Shown here: in pieces, positions 37,039 to 46,567 of the stretch
Numbering within the stretch: the stretch's first letter is position 1
Layout of the letters: each line of letters starts with the position of its first letter
From: Lepraria neglecta
Taxonomy: Eukaryota; Ascomycota; Lecanoromycetes; Lecanorales; Stereocaulaceae
Assembly (NCBI GenBank): GCA_033220425.1
Contig: CM065646.1
Location: forward strand, 3,603,501 to 3,667,500
Reading direction: 5' to 3'
Length of the DNA: 64,000 nucleotides
Translations under genes and position numbers: made by a program
Notes under the pieces: model-generated
Told to the model about the DNA's origin: nothing
Seen by the model: the letters and a program-made list of their open reading frames with translations, nothing else
The model's database searches: none

Positions 37039-37461
37039 TATTAGAACTAGTAGGTTCTAATAGGACTGTCCTATAGGACAAGGAACTATAGATAGAACTA
37101 GTAACTAAAGCGATAGGCGTAATAGACTTAGAGCGACCATGGCGACCAAGAATAATGGGCGTAATGGGCTTAGAGCGACCATGGCGACCAAGAAAGGCTT
37201 GGCAGGATTTCCTATTGCTATATATACGAGCACTTGCTCATCACTTGGAGTATTGTACTTAACTTACTTCTGTTTTTATATAGTACCTACTATATACGAT
37301 AGATCTCTTAGGCTAGGCACTGAACATATATATCATCCGATTATATACCAGACCCGCTTAGCATTACTTGAAGCCTGCTTCATACTCTTGCTCTATTGTA
37401 TACCTATCCTAGTGAGAATCAATCTACACTATAACCACCGCACGCAACGTGGTTCGTAACA
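37039..37461 (+). repeat. 3' LTR of gypsy copy B
   Basis: 423 bp, ending GGTTCGTAACA just before target duplication CCCGA. It contains a tandem repeat of the block GCGACCATGGCGACCAAGAA that is single in the 5' LTR. Confidence 0.85.
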
Positions 37462-37616
37462 CCCGAGTGCTCCGGTCGATTATTGAACATCAAAAAAAAT
37501 CATATAGGGCTGAAAACACGTGACTTGGCCCGAGGGGCGCCCGGGGCGCCTTGGGCCCCCGAAGCAGCTCGCGCTTTGGCCCGGGGGTGCTGGGGCCGGG
37601 TTTGATTTTGCCGACG

Positions 37617-38594
37617 TATCTAGTATACTTAAAAGCCTCCTTCTTTATCCTAGTGAACTTGTTTTCTATATTATAACACTAGTAGATATAGCCAGACTAA
37701 TCATCGGTAGATATAGGGCTACTAGGCCTTAGGGCGTCTGCGTCTAGAAGATATAATAAAGCTTGAGATCTAGAAGAAGAAGCTCTATAAAGAGGTAGAG
37801 GTAATAGAGGAGAAGGTATACGAGTAGATACTAGCGGTAGCGCTGGCGTTAACTGAGGCGTTAATATAGCCGGAATATCGTCGCTAATAAGCTTCCTAAT
37901 AAGCTTTAGTATTACTAAGCGAATAACCCTATCTATATATTTATCCTCTATAACGTCGGTAGCTATACCGACTAGGGCAGGCGTTATTAGCGGTAGGATA
38001 TCCTCTTACTTCTACTTACGATCCTTGCTATAGGGAGCTAAACGCCTTAGCCTCGCGGTGATATAAAAATTAGGAGAAGGCGAACTTGGTATAGTAGTCC
38101 CCCGGTTAATATATTAAACCCAAGCGCGAATATAAGGTATATCGAGAGTATAATAGACGCCATCCTATAGTAAATACTAACCCCTAGTACTATTTGGACA
38201 GGTATAGGAGGTGTATTTATAAGCTCTTATCAATTCAAGCTCCTCGTTATTAACTAAAGCTTACTATTAAGAATTAAGTAGGTCTACTCGTATTACTTTA
38301 GCCTGAGTCTGCTATACCTTAATATACGACTATATTAGAGGTATAACCGGTAATATAGATAGTAGAATAAGTCTATTAGTAGTACGAGCGAACTAGAAAT
38401 TAACCGAGATCTTAAAGCTCAGGGATGTCCTCTTTTAGGGCCGGCTCTTATATCTTAATCGTATCTGACTTAAGACCTTTCTCTACCAAACGGAGTCTAG
38501 GTCACCCTCTATTAAGTCAATAGTAACAGTAGCCTTCATATCTATATTACTAACTCTTAGTTTAGCCTTTATTATAACCGTATAACAGCTCTTT
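37617..38594 (-). pseudogene. Second gene of the Tc1-like element, middle part
   Basis: Lies between the two GC-rich insertions. Minus-strand translation is protein-like with RIP-type stops; legible tracts are SPSPNFYITARLRRLAPYSK and EDKYIDRVIRLVILKLIRKL, followed by a proline-rich part (about 37850-37780). It continues the gene starting at 39757. I do not recognise a domain. Confidence 0.4.
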
Positions 38595-39136
38595 CGTCGG
38601 CAAATTCGAACCCGGCCCTAGTAGCCCTAGGCGCCCCTCGGGCCAAGTCACGTGTTTTCAGCCCTATATGATTTTTTTTGATGTTCAATGATCGACCGGA
38701 GCACTCGGGAACCCCCCTCTGGAGCAACCCCGGGGGTTAGCCCCAACGCGATGCTGGAATCGATCGATTCGGGCGATTTCCTCGCGGGGGTGATGTGCGC
38801 AGATGGTGCGACCGCGGTGCGACAGCGGTGCGACAGCAGTGCGCGACAGCAGTGCGCGACAGCGGTACGAGGGTGCGGCAATGTGCGCCCCGTGGGGGCT
38901 TGCCAAGGGTGGCTGCGAGACTAGCCAAGGGTAGCTGCAAGACTAGTCAGGGGGTTTCCGACGCTATCTTTTACTAATTAAAAGTTGGCCCGGGGCCTGC
39001 ACGGGGCGCCCTTAGCCATGATTGGCGTGGCCCCGGACGCACGTCGGACCGGTTTCTGGGTGAGGCGCCCGAGCGGCCCCGGGCGCCCGCCGGGCCTCTG
39101 GGGCCACGTTCGGGCCACGTTCGATTTTGCCGACGT
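38595..39136. mobile_element. GC-rich 0.55-kb TIR element, copy 2
   Basis: Ends CGTCGGCAAATTCGAAC and GTTCGATTTTGCCGACG, flanked by TT on both sides, a 2-bp duplication. It runs opposite to copy 1 (30475-37616). The centre (38795-38870) is a cluster of GCGACAGCAGTGCG-type repeats, and a near-perfect GC palindrome region lies at 39060-39090 (GCGCCCG...GGGCGCCCG). Several short overlapping open frames on both strands are by-products of the high G+C. Very few RIP-type changes. It inserted into the second gene of the Tc1-like element. The superfamily is unassigned. Confidence 0.75.
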
Positions 39137-39757
39137 TCCCTCGCTATCTATATACTCCGGACCCTTTATATAAAGCTTAGTATACTAGAGTTCCTAGTCT
39201 AGGCGTTTCTCGCCTCCTATAATATATATAGTAGAGTCTCTAAAGAGCTCGATCTTTTCAAAATAGACTAACCACTCTACTAAATATCCTACTATTTTGA
39301 ATTCATCCTATACAGCAGTAGCCCGCGCTGCTATATGTGTCTTTTCCGCCTTAGTAAGTACCTTATTATAGTATTCTTTCCCCCTAGGCGATATCTATAA
39401 GGGGCCCAGTTCACTAGATATATCCTGTAAGTCTATATTAATTATATAGCGGTACTTCTTATAGAAGCTCTAGTACTCTAGGCGGCAGGCTTCCTCCTAG
39501 GTAGCAGCTATAACGTCTTCTTCATTATCCTTCTAGATCTAAGCGTCCTATTGAATCTAATCTGCAGTAGTAATAGCGGTAGCTGATTTAGATAAGGGTA
39601 CCTTCTTCTATTTTGCTAGTAGGGGCTTCTTTGCCTTAGACGCTCGGCTTAGACGCTTGGGGGAGGGCTTAGGGCGGGCTACTAGGGGTTTCGAAGTAGC
39701 GGAGGGGGCTGTAGACGAAGTAGGGAGCCCAGGGAGCCTATGGCGGCGAGTGTTCAT
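39137..39757 (-). pseudogene. Second gene of the Tc1-like element, N-terminal part
   Basis: Starts with an ATG at 39755-39757 about 180 bp inside the right inverted repeat, and reads MNTRRHRLPGLPTSS, then a basic Ala/Lys/Ser-rich region (KPSPKRLSRASKAKKPLLAK), then an Ala/Gln-rich helical region and FKIVGYLVEWLVYFEKIELF near 39280. The basic start suggests a nuclear, nucleic-acid-binding protein. The reading frame is nearly open here, with one stop visible before the GC-rich insertion. It is divergent from the transposase on the other strand. No match to a known family comes to mind. Confidence 0.5.
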
Positions 39758-39937
39758 GGGCGGTGGAAGGTCGCTATATAGGGGTATAGTGGGGGGCGAC
39801 AGCGAGGTTTAGGCGACGGGGGACGTGGCAATTAGGGCTAGGGCTCTGAATAGTAGCTACACCAAGCTATAGAGTCATGATTTCCTTTTTGGGAAGCTTT
39901 ATAATGCTCAATATGGTAGAATAACAGATACCTTTCA

Positions 39938-40023
39938 AAAAGCCGATATTGTCGGATTTTTGGTGTATGCGCGCGCTATTTGCCGATGCAATCGGCGCTA
40001 CAACAGGTTTTTGGAAGTTACGA
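39938..40023 (-). repeat. Right 86-bp terminal inverted repeat of the Tc1-like element
   Basis: Inverse of 3918-4003, followed by TA at 40024-40025. Ends 102 bp before the MFS start codon, so it may now be part of that gene's promoter. Confidence 0.85.
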
Positions 40024-40125
40024 TAGCTGCGGTACGCATGCATGCGTCTACCCTGCTTGACTGGGTGTAGATTCTTGTTCTCACAATGAGGCGGTACGGA
40101 GCGACCTTTCCTTTACACGTACGCA

Positions 40126-42022
40126 ATGGCGAACGAAGATGGCTTCGATAACCAAATTCTAGGACCACGGATATCTAGACAGCCACTGTTGCCTCGACAG
40201 TTAGACCCGGACTCTGATCCTAGCGCGCCCTTGACTTTAAGTGCTCAGCAACGCTACACTTCACGATCGTCTTCACCGCAGCTGCCCCCTTGCAATGCTG
40301 GATCGAGACGATGGAGAACGCTGTGTACATGTGTATGCTTTATCTTTGTCGTTCATATTGCTAGCTTCATACGTGCTGCACCAAAGGTTCGCATGTTCGA
40401 ACTCGGCTTATGTCGAGAGTATTTCAACGATCATGATCCCACCATGGTTTCGCCTGGAGGCTCAGTCCTCGAGAAAAATTGCAAACTTGAGGAGATCCAG
40501 AGAAGCCTAGCATATTTGGAAGGCTGGTTGTCGCTATTCGAAGGCCGTCCAGGTGAGGTCCAGTCGCTTTCTATTGGCCCATAATATACCTTCCTGCCCT
40601 CGGATCCGGGTTGCTTACCACCAGCTTATCTGGGTAGGTCTTTTCTTATCGGTGCCTTACGGTATATTAGCGGACAGAAAGGGAAGGAGGTACGTCGCGG
40701 CATTGAGTTTGACAGGTCAAATACTCGAGGATCTGTGGACACTGGCGATTTGTGAGTCAAAGCTCCAGCTTTCGATGACGATAATTTCGACAGTGCCGTA
40801 GAGAAACTAACGCATTTGAGGCCGATCTCATACGGTATTCAAAACAAAGACAGTCTGGGCGGTAGCAGCATTCAGGGTCGTCGGTGGTGGACCATTTGTT
40901 CTCAATACGATAATATTCGTCATCATTGCCGATATAGCCCTTCCAATGGAAAGGTAAAGTAGTGTGCAATTGGTCCAAGCCTTACGCAGCTAAACTCTTT
41001 GTGATTCAGAATGAATATATTTTTCTACACGACCTTAGCGATCCTGGTCACTGAAGTTCTTGCTCCACCTTTCGGCTCACTCCTGATGGATACATATGGA
41101 CCTCTCATACCATTTGGTCTAGGTATACCTTTCGAAATATCGGGTTACTTGTTTCTTCTCTTTATCCCTGACACCTTCCGTGCTACTAACTGCCCCAATA
41201 TTCTGGTTTCAGAAGAGCCTAACCAAGCCATAACCGGGAATGTATCAAAGTCACAGTCACAGAAGGTGCTTCATACATTAATTCAGCCATGGGTGCACTT
41301 AAGCGGAAACATTGACCTTCTCATGCATATGATCGCCTTTCTTGCGAATAAGCTGGTGCGGCAGATCTTCGATTTACTCCTACAATATGCATCAGTCTAC
41401 TTCGATTGGACGCTCGCACAGATGAGTGTCATACCCGCGCTCCTTAAACAGCCAGCTTTCATCTCTAGCGCGTTAAGATAACAATTCGCCAGGCCGGATA
41501 CTTACTGTCCTTCTCAGCGCTGGTCAAAATTCTCCTTTTCATCTTTATAGGACCTTGGTTTCATGATATCATCTCCCACAGACCCGGTTATACGCCTGCG
41601 AAGGCAGATCTATTCATCGCTAGGTATAGTATGACAGCATTGGCGCTTGGAGCATTTAGTTTAGGCTCAGCGCCAAATTCTACCTGCTTGATTCTGGGTG
41701 AGCGGACCCTTCCATTAGCTAGGGATCTAGACTCATCTCTATCTGTCTCTTGCCTCAAGCTGTCATGGTTTTTACATTGGGATGTGGCTTTCGTCAGTCG
41801 CTACAGTCATTCATGACATCGCTGGTAAACCGTGACAAGGTCGCATTACTTTACACAACAATGTTGATAGTAGACGCAAGTGGATCGCTGGTCGCATCGC
41901 CTCTACTTGCAAGTACCTTCTCGGCAGGTCTACATGTAGGAGGCTTCGGTGTTGGCCTGCCATATTTTGTCTCTGCTGGTGTCTACCTGATAAGTGGTCT
42001 ATGTCTCTGGAGTATCCGGTGA
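40126..42022 (+). CDS. MFS transporter (drug:proton-antiporter-like)
   Basis: Six exons: 40126-40552, 40638-40751, 40821-40953, 41010-41427, 41493-41697 and 41760-42022, giving 519 residues, the usual size of a 12-helix MFS protein. An N-terminal tail of about 60 residues precedes the first membrane helix (CTCVCFIFVVHIASFI). The loop 2-3 signature reads VPYGILADRKGRR (family: G-x3-D-R-x-G-R-R); further helices include NTIIFVIIADIALPMER and EVLAPPFGSLLMDTYGP. Intron 1 uses GTGAGG with acceptor GGGTAG, which restores the frame. Exon 4 ends at a weak donor (GTCATA); the homologous position six bases earlier reads CAG|ATGAGT, as if a GTGAGT donor had lost its first G. That site decides whether the gene is functional. 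The gene is next to the transposon nest. It probably exports small toxic or secondary compounds at the plasma membrane; substrate unknown. Confidence 0.75.
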
Positions 42023-42447
42023 CTAGTGGATATAGCGCGGGCCTACAGCTCGAACCGACACTACAGTCAATGCTTTAAATGTCTGTCCTAATAACGATGA
42101 GCGCGGAATTCGGTTTCCATACAAGGCCTATGAATTTCGTAGATCAATAAGCACGCGACGGAGATGTGATTGAACGGTCTCGCATCTCGAAAGGTCCTAC
42201 TTGAGATTGAAAGCCTGCATGAGATACTTTATGGACTGTGGTGAGAAGTTCTAGAAATACCATCGGCATCTGCAGCAATAGTACAAGACGCAATAGGCGA
42301 ATTGGATCCATAGGCTGTAAAACGTGCCACCAGCTCCAATGCCTATACAGTTCTTGCATATGGTCGTCGAAAGCTACGTTCGAGCGCTATATTAGATACT
42401 GCAGGTTGAGCGACCATATGAGCATCGTGCTTTGATATTCTGCGTCG
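42023..42447. other. Intergenic, tail-to-tail
   Basis: Separates the 3' ends of the transporter and the ankyrin gene. Short open frames on both strands have no protein-like character. No repeat was noticed. Confidence 0.4.
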
Positions 42448-44814
42448 TCATTCTGTTCGTGCTAATGTGTCAAAGATATCCAGAAGTTCATTTGCCTGAG
42501 GCACTCGCTTTTGCAACAAATCTCGAGCCGTGCGGCCCTTAACGTCCCGCATCTCCCAGTCCAATCCTGCCAAGTTGTGATGACCAATAATGTCCATAGT
42601 CTCCCTACTTCCTTGCACCGCAACGAGATGGAGTAGAGACTGTTTCTGGATCGTTTCCCCCTTGCAAGTTGCATCATACTGCATCAGCAGTCTCAGCGAG
42701 TCATGATGGGTTGCCTTGGCCGTCTCAAATAGAGGCGAAAATCCCCAGTTGTCTGCGATCGATGTTTCAGCACCGTTCCGCAGAAGATACTCAAGGCTTT
42801 TGTGGTGATTATGCTTAGCGGCGTATCCAAGAGCTGTCCGTTGGTGGCAATCTTGCGCATCGACATCAGCGCCATGTGCTATAAGGTTACCCACATATCG
42901 CGCGTCATCCATGTCACGTGCAGCATGATTGCAGGCGGCATATTGGATTGGCGTCCTGTACCATAGATCCCGTGCTTCTGTGTCTGCTCTGTACTCTAAG
43001 AGAGTCTTGACAGTTTGTGGATTGCTGGAATTGGCGGCCCAGTGAAGTGGCGTTCGGCCGTCGTCTGCCGCAATATTAGGGTTCGCTTTGGCCTGGAGCA
43101 ATTGTAAAACAGCTTGCTGGTCGCCGCGGGCTGCAGCCCAGGATAATGCTGTTCGGCCATCGGCATCCCTATCATTGATCTGGCTCCCTGTCAGTTCAAG
43201 CTGACAGGCTAGATTCGCACCGTTGAGACCAAGAATAATTTTATGAAATGGAGGGAACTGTCTCGAATCAAAGTAGTCGCTGTCGTCAAACATGTTACTG
43301 AATGCGTCAGAAGTCGAAGAATCAGCAAGCTTTCCAAATATGCGGGTCCACGCTATATGAATCGCACTCCTGCAAGCCATCAGTATACCTCCTTTGCATT
43401 AGAATTTAGGTTCCGTGATCGCTAAGCCTACTCTTTATGGGTATCCACCACTTGGCTGTCGGCGCCTTGATCGAGAAGGAACTGACAAACGTCTTTATGA
43501 TTATAAACGATACCGTACTGAAAGAATCATTGAGCAGAACCATTCCTCAAGACTACCATACGGCGCATGAGAATACTCACATGAAGTGCTGTTCTCCCAG
43601 TGGACATGGCTATGTCATGAGGCGACGCGGCTTTTTCTTGAAATAACCTCTTAAGACCCTCTAAGTCTCCTTCAATGGCAAAAGTGAAGACTTTGGCGTC
43701 GCCCGGCAAAGTGGCAGACCATCTTGGCGTGAACTTCGGCTTGCTAAGACTTGAAAGAGTGAACACGAAACATAGCGCTTGAGCTAGTAGCCAAGGAGGA
43801 AAGCAATAAGCTAGAGTCATTTTCAAGTCTTGCTTACGCAGACACCGAGGCTCATTACACGCCTGAAGAGAATATTTACCACCAGACAACAACATGAAAA
43901 GGAACCCCAGTGGGGAGATACCGCTGGCCATTGCATAACAGCGTAGTTTTCGATGACATCTACAGCTACACCATGCTCGACAGGTCCCTCGGTATAGGTT
44001 TCTTGAAAAGTCCTGGTTATACATAGGTCCAACCGGTTCGGTACGATCATGTGCCACTTCGTAGCTTTCGGGATATTGAGGTGGTCGCTGCACTAGTCCC
44101 GTGGTACCAGGGTCTTGTGAAGATAGATCTTGAGATTGATTACCGTCCTCTCTCTTGACTGGTAAGCCTAGCTGTGTATCTGGAATTGACTCAATGTCAC
44201 CGCTTGTTGGAACGTCGTTACCACTGTCCCGGTGCTGAGCTTGTACAAGGACCTGAACACCAGCCGAAATGTCGCGGAGCGCCTGTTGTGATGCGAGCAT
44301 CGCAGCCTGCATCTGAACTTGTCCGGCACTAGAAGTCCGATCAGTGTCAGCTGACATCATTTCCAATTGGAACGACCCACATAATGATTGAATTGCAGAT
44401 GGTCCCAATTGCATTAGTCAAATCCTTAAAGTCATGCCGTAGTCTAAGTACTTCCTTTTCGTTGCGAACGGTCGAGGTCCTCGATGTAATAATTTTCCCA
44501 GAGTCGGTTCGTTCATTTATCATCTCGTACTCCAGAACCATCTCAATTTGAAGAAGTTTATCCTTAGCTTTTTCGAATAGGATCTGCATCCTAACACGAT
44601 CTTCTTGCGAGAAAGCTGGGCTGCCGGCAGTACCGTCCAGAGCATCACGTATGCTTGAAACCAGAAGCTTGAAAGTAGTGACGTCGTTGATGATATGACT
44701 AACTGTGGCAGGCGCCTGGTTAAGTCCCTGAATTTTATTGGATGCTTTTGAGCAGATCCTGACGGCGATGGTGGTACAGGCCAGGGAGCCAATAGTGAGG
44801 GAGAACGGGTCCAT
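42448..44814 (-). CDS. Ankyrin-repeat protein with fungal N-terminal domain
   Basis: Four exons, 44381-44814, 43581-44328, 43432-43517 and 42448-43369, encode 729 residues. Intron phases agree throughout; intron 1 is 52 nt (GTGGGT...TCTAG), the others 63 and 62 nt. The start MDPFSLTIGSLACTTIAV is the hydrophobic signature of the fungal N-terminal domain seen in STAND/NACHT and ankyrin proteins, followed by coiled-coil-prone helices. A middle part has a Cys cluster (CRAWCSCRCHRKLRC) and a hydrophobic stretch. The C-terminal 350 residues hold about nine ankyrin repeats (e.g. DGRTALSWAAARGDQQAVLQ, DGRTPLHWAANSSNPQTVKT). Such proteins act as scaffolds in signalling or in incompatibility-type responses; no NTPase domain is present here. 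The frame is intact. The specific partner is unknown. Confidence 0.8.
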
Positions 44815-45983
44815 AAGTCGAACTCAGATTCAGAGCACAGGTGAGGCCTAGGTTTGATATTCGGGTATTGTTTGGTTCAGTAGTACGAAAAGCTTATGGG
44901 GGAAGGAAGTTGGCAAGAACATGCAAAAAGTAGCGGCGATAGCAACACTCGGAAGCCGTTTGCTGTCATAACTTTATAGGGAACGCGAACGCGAGGCTCC
45001 TACTCCCTACAGTCCGAGCACGTGGAAATGCTGTCCATCCACATGTATTCTAGAGCTACCTGGGACGCCTCAGAGCTGTGTTATTGGTGAATTGAAGGCG
45101 CTACACGGAGAAGCAGAAGCAGGCAGGCTTCGAATGAACCAATGAGGTAACGACACGCCAATTTTGCATAAGATTCTTCTTAGTGTGAAATTTAGCGTAG
45201 GCACACGACTTCCCTCGACCTTAGTGGTGCGAAGTCCAGCAGTAGTGCGTGAATACCAGGATGAAATGCGGATGAGCAGGTCAAGTCGGTTCTTGAAACA
45301 GCTCATGGAGCATGCATGCAGAGTAGATTCACCGAACGTAGTGTAAACACAGGTGTATACCGTCACAGCTCATTCATGTATTAGCTAAGGCTGCTCTGCC
45401 AGCGAACAGTTAGCAGCTTGCGACACCATCCACGGAAGTCTAAAACCGCATGACATAGGAGGCTGAGATTCAGCGCTCGGTATATTCTACTCTAAGGTAG
45501 GTAAGGTAAACAGCTTTCAATTTCTTGGCATTGTGATGCCCGACCCAGCGCCACTTGATCTTGCGTGATGCTGTATTAACTCAGATGCAGCTAGAACTGC
45601 GTTCTGTAACAGCAATCAATAAGTGGTAGCTCCTTCCATGGCAAATTACTATGGCAAGTATTGCCTTGTCTGTACTGGGAGGCTCCGCTAGAGTGGCGGG
45701 GCTTAGAGTCGCTCTGACCTGTTCTACGTCCGACGCAATTTTCTGTCGTCCTGACTCGCCAAGAAGGTACGCTGGCTAAGGTATGTGGTTATTCCGTTGA
45801 GGAAGTGGCGAGGCTTGGGAAAATAGTAGGCAGTGGCTTTGTTCTTTGGAATTGTCTTGAATACAAAGTTTTAATTTCCAGGAAGCTGTGCTAGGCAATA
45901 GTGCTGGCGAATATTGTTATAAATAAAGAGAGCAGCTATAGCCGGGTATTAGGTAGCCAATTCAGGCTCCCACCTGCTGCGCC
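44815..45983. other. Intergenic, no gene seen
   Basis: About 1.2 kb upstream of the ankyrin gene. The longest frames (45070-45366 on minus, 45164-45346 on plus) look random. A pyrimidine/AG-rich stretch near 45490 and several possible TATA-like words near 45900-45920 occur. No repeat of note. Confidence 0.4.
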
Positions 45984-46535
45984 CTACAGCGCCCTAAAGT
46001 ACGCCCTTATGCTCCCTCGGTGCTCCCTCGGTGCTCCCCCGTGCTCCCTCGGTGCTCCCCCGTGCTCCCTCGGTGCTCCCCTGCTGCGGCCCCTTGCTCC
46101 CCCGGTGCTCCCTCTAAAGCGGCTTTGCTCCCTTTCCCGAACCGAACCGGCAATCTCAAATCCTAAGTTCGGGGTGTATATAAAATATATATATATACAT
46201 ATTTTAGCCAAGAAAAAGCATTTGGGGAGAAACTCGTTATTTCTTCGCATCGTGCGGCTGGAGCGATCCATGGCAGTTCTTCTAGCCGGGTAGATCGGTA
46301 TGGGCTCGGACCGCTTGTTGATAACGCTTCTCAGCTCAGATTCTCGAGCCGCGACCGGCGGCAACGCCTTCCTCCCCTCTTCCTGCTCTCGTGTATGGTT
46401 GTCGTATTTACGGGCTTCTCGTGGTCTACGCACAAAGAGTGTGTAACCGAGTACGGCGATGACGGAGATGATACGGGCAATCAGGAAGTAACTGATGAGG
46501 TCAAAGTAGCTGAGAGGGTTGCTGTCGGCGTCCAT
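45984..46535 (-). CDS. Small membrane protein, tandem paralogue 3
   Basis: Start ATG at 46533-46535. The protein opens MDADSNPLSYFDLISYFLIA, one predicted membrane helix (about residues 11-35) followed by a basic RRPREARKY stop-transfer segment and an acidic/charged tail with EQEEGRK. The frame then continues to 183 residues through the TATATA-rich stretch at 46180-46200 and the minisatellite at 46008-46112 (repeats of GGAPREH). That part may be 3' UTR of a spliced shorter form rather than protein. The layout resembles the genes at 46568-46789 and 47014-47292: M-D start, acidic residues, a single helix, then a charged tail. Function is unknown; the small size and location beside repeats are compatible with a lineage-specific protein. 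Confidence 0.4.
   Translation of the reverse strand: MDADSNPLSYFDLISYFLIARIISVIAVLGYTLFVRRPREARKYDNHTREQEEGRKALPPVAARESELRSVINKRSEPIPIYPARRTAMDRSSRTMRRNNEFLPKCFFLAKICIYIYFIYTPNLGFEIAGSVREREQSRFRGSTGGARGRSRGAPREHGGAPREHGGAPREHRGSIRAYFRAL
46008..46112 (+). repeat. Minisatellite of TGCTCCCTCGG / TGCTCCCCCG units
   Basis: About nine to ten units of 10-11 bp, alternating TGCTCCCTCGG and TGCTCCCCCG so that the higher-order period is 21 bp. Inside the long minus-strand frame it encodes repeats of GGAPREH. Such arrays vary in copy number between strains. Confidence 0.75.
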
Positions 46536-46567
46536 AATGAGTATCGAGACTGGGTTCGTTTCCTTTT

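Larger units (their letters stand above)
30910..37461 (+). mobile_element. Ty3/gypsy chromovirus LTR retrotransposon, copy B (fossil)
   Basis: Flanked by target duplication CCCGA (30905-30909, 37462-37466). Plus-strand parts: gag with a CCHC-type zinc knuckle near 32150-32205; aspartic protease near 33150-33250; reverse transcriptase near 33.75-34.4 kb with a YLDN-type block near 34233; RNase H near 34.6-35.0 kb; integrase with a zinc-binding start near 35.28 kb and a catalytic core near 35.46-35.9 kb; and a chromodomain near 36330-36450, followed by a 0.55-kb tail. Domain order RT-RH-IN and the chromodomain place it among fungal chromoviruses. It is broken, with dozens of stops of RIP type. 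Same family as copy A, opposite orientation; uninterrupted by further elements, hence used to read the empty sites in copy A. Confidence 0.85.
30475..37616. mobile_element. GC-rich 0.55-kb TIR element, copy 1, split by gypsy copy B
   Basis: The two halves are 30475-30909 and 37467-37616 (about 585 bp without gypsy B). Ends are CGTCGGCAAAATCGAAC and its inverse (GATTTTGCCGACG), flanked by TA on both sides (a 2-bp duplication). It is about two-thirds G+C, in sharp contrast with the surroundings, and carries tandem GCTGTCGC/GCAATGC-type words that can fold. It is an inverted relative of 38595-39136. There is no coding capacity that I trust. The 5-bp duplication CCCGA at 30905-30909 and 37462-37466 marks the gypsy insertion. 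Confidence 0.75.
3918..40023. mobile_element. Tc1-like two-gene DNA transposon, host of the whole nest
   Basis: The outermost boundaries are 86-bp inverted repeats (3918-4003 and 39938-40023) starting TCGTAACTTCCAAAAACCT, differing at a handful of positions, flanked by TA (3916-3917 and 40024-40025). Removing the later insertions leaves four own segments: 3918-4840 or so, 29298-30474, 37617-38594 and 39137-40023, together about 4 kb. The left half encodes a Tc1-like transposase on the plus strand; the right half carries a second, unrelated-looking gene on the minus strand. Ordinary Tc1-like elements are 1.3-2 kb with one gene, so the length and second gene are unusual. All own segments show RIP-type mutation. 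The right end lies 102 bp from the start codon of the MFS transporter gene. Confidence 0.75.

Noticed and set aside
38648-39173. Several protein-coding genes in the GC-rich segment
   Set aside because: Overlapping frames occur on both strands of a short GC-rich, TIR-bounded repeat present twice; this is what high G+C produces by chance.
3918-40023. A single giant mobile element (Starship-like) of 36 kb
   Set aside because: The TA duplication and 86-bp inverted repeats belong to a Tc1-like element whose transposase is split by a gypsy insertion with its own 5-bp duplication; no tyrosine-recombinase captain gene is seen. The size comes from nesting.
40553-40650. Frameshift in the MFS gene after exon 1
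   Set aside because: With the acceptor GGGTAG ending at 40637, not CCACCAG at 40624, the frame and the family alignment (GRP-G-LFLSVPYG) are both restored.
44329-44414. Frameshift between the two N-terminal frames of the ankyrin gene
   Set aside because: A 52-nt intron with GTGGGT donor, CTGAC branch and TCTAG acceptor joins them in phase.
45070-45366. Small secreted protein upstream of the ankyrin gene
   Set aside because: No signal peptide, no coding bias, and equal-length frames on the other strand.
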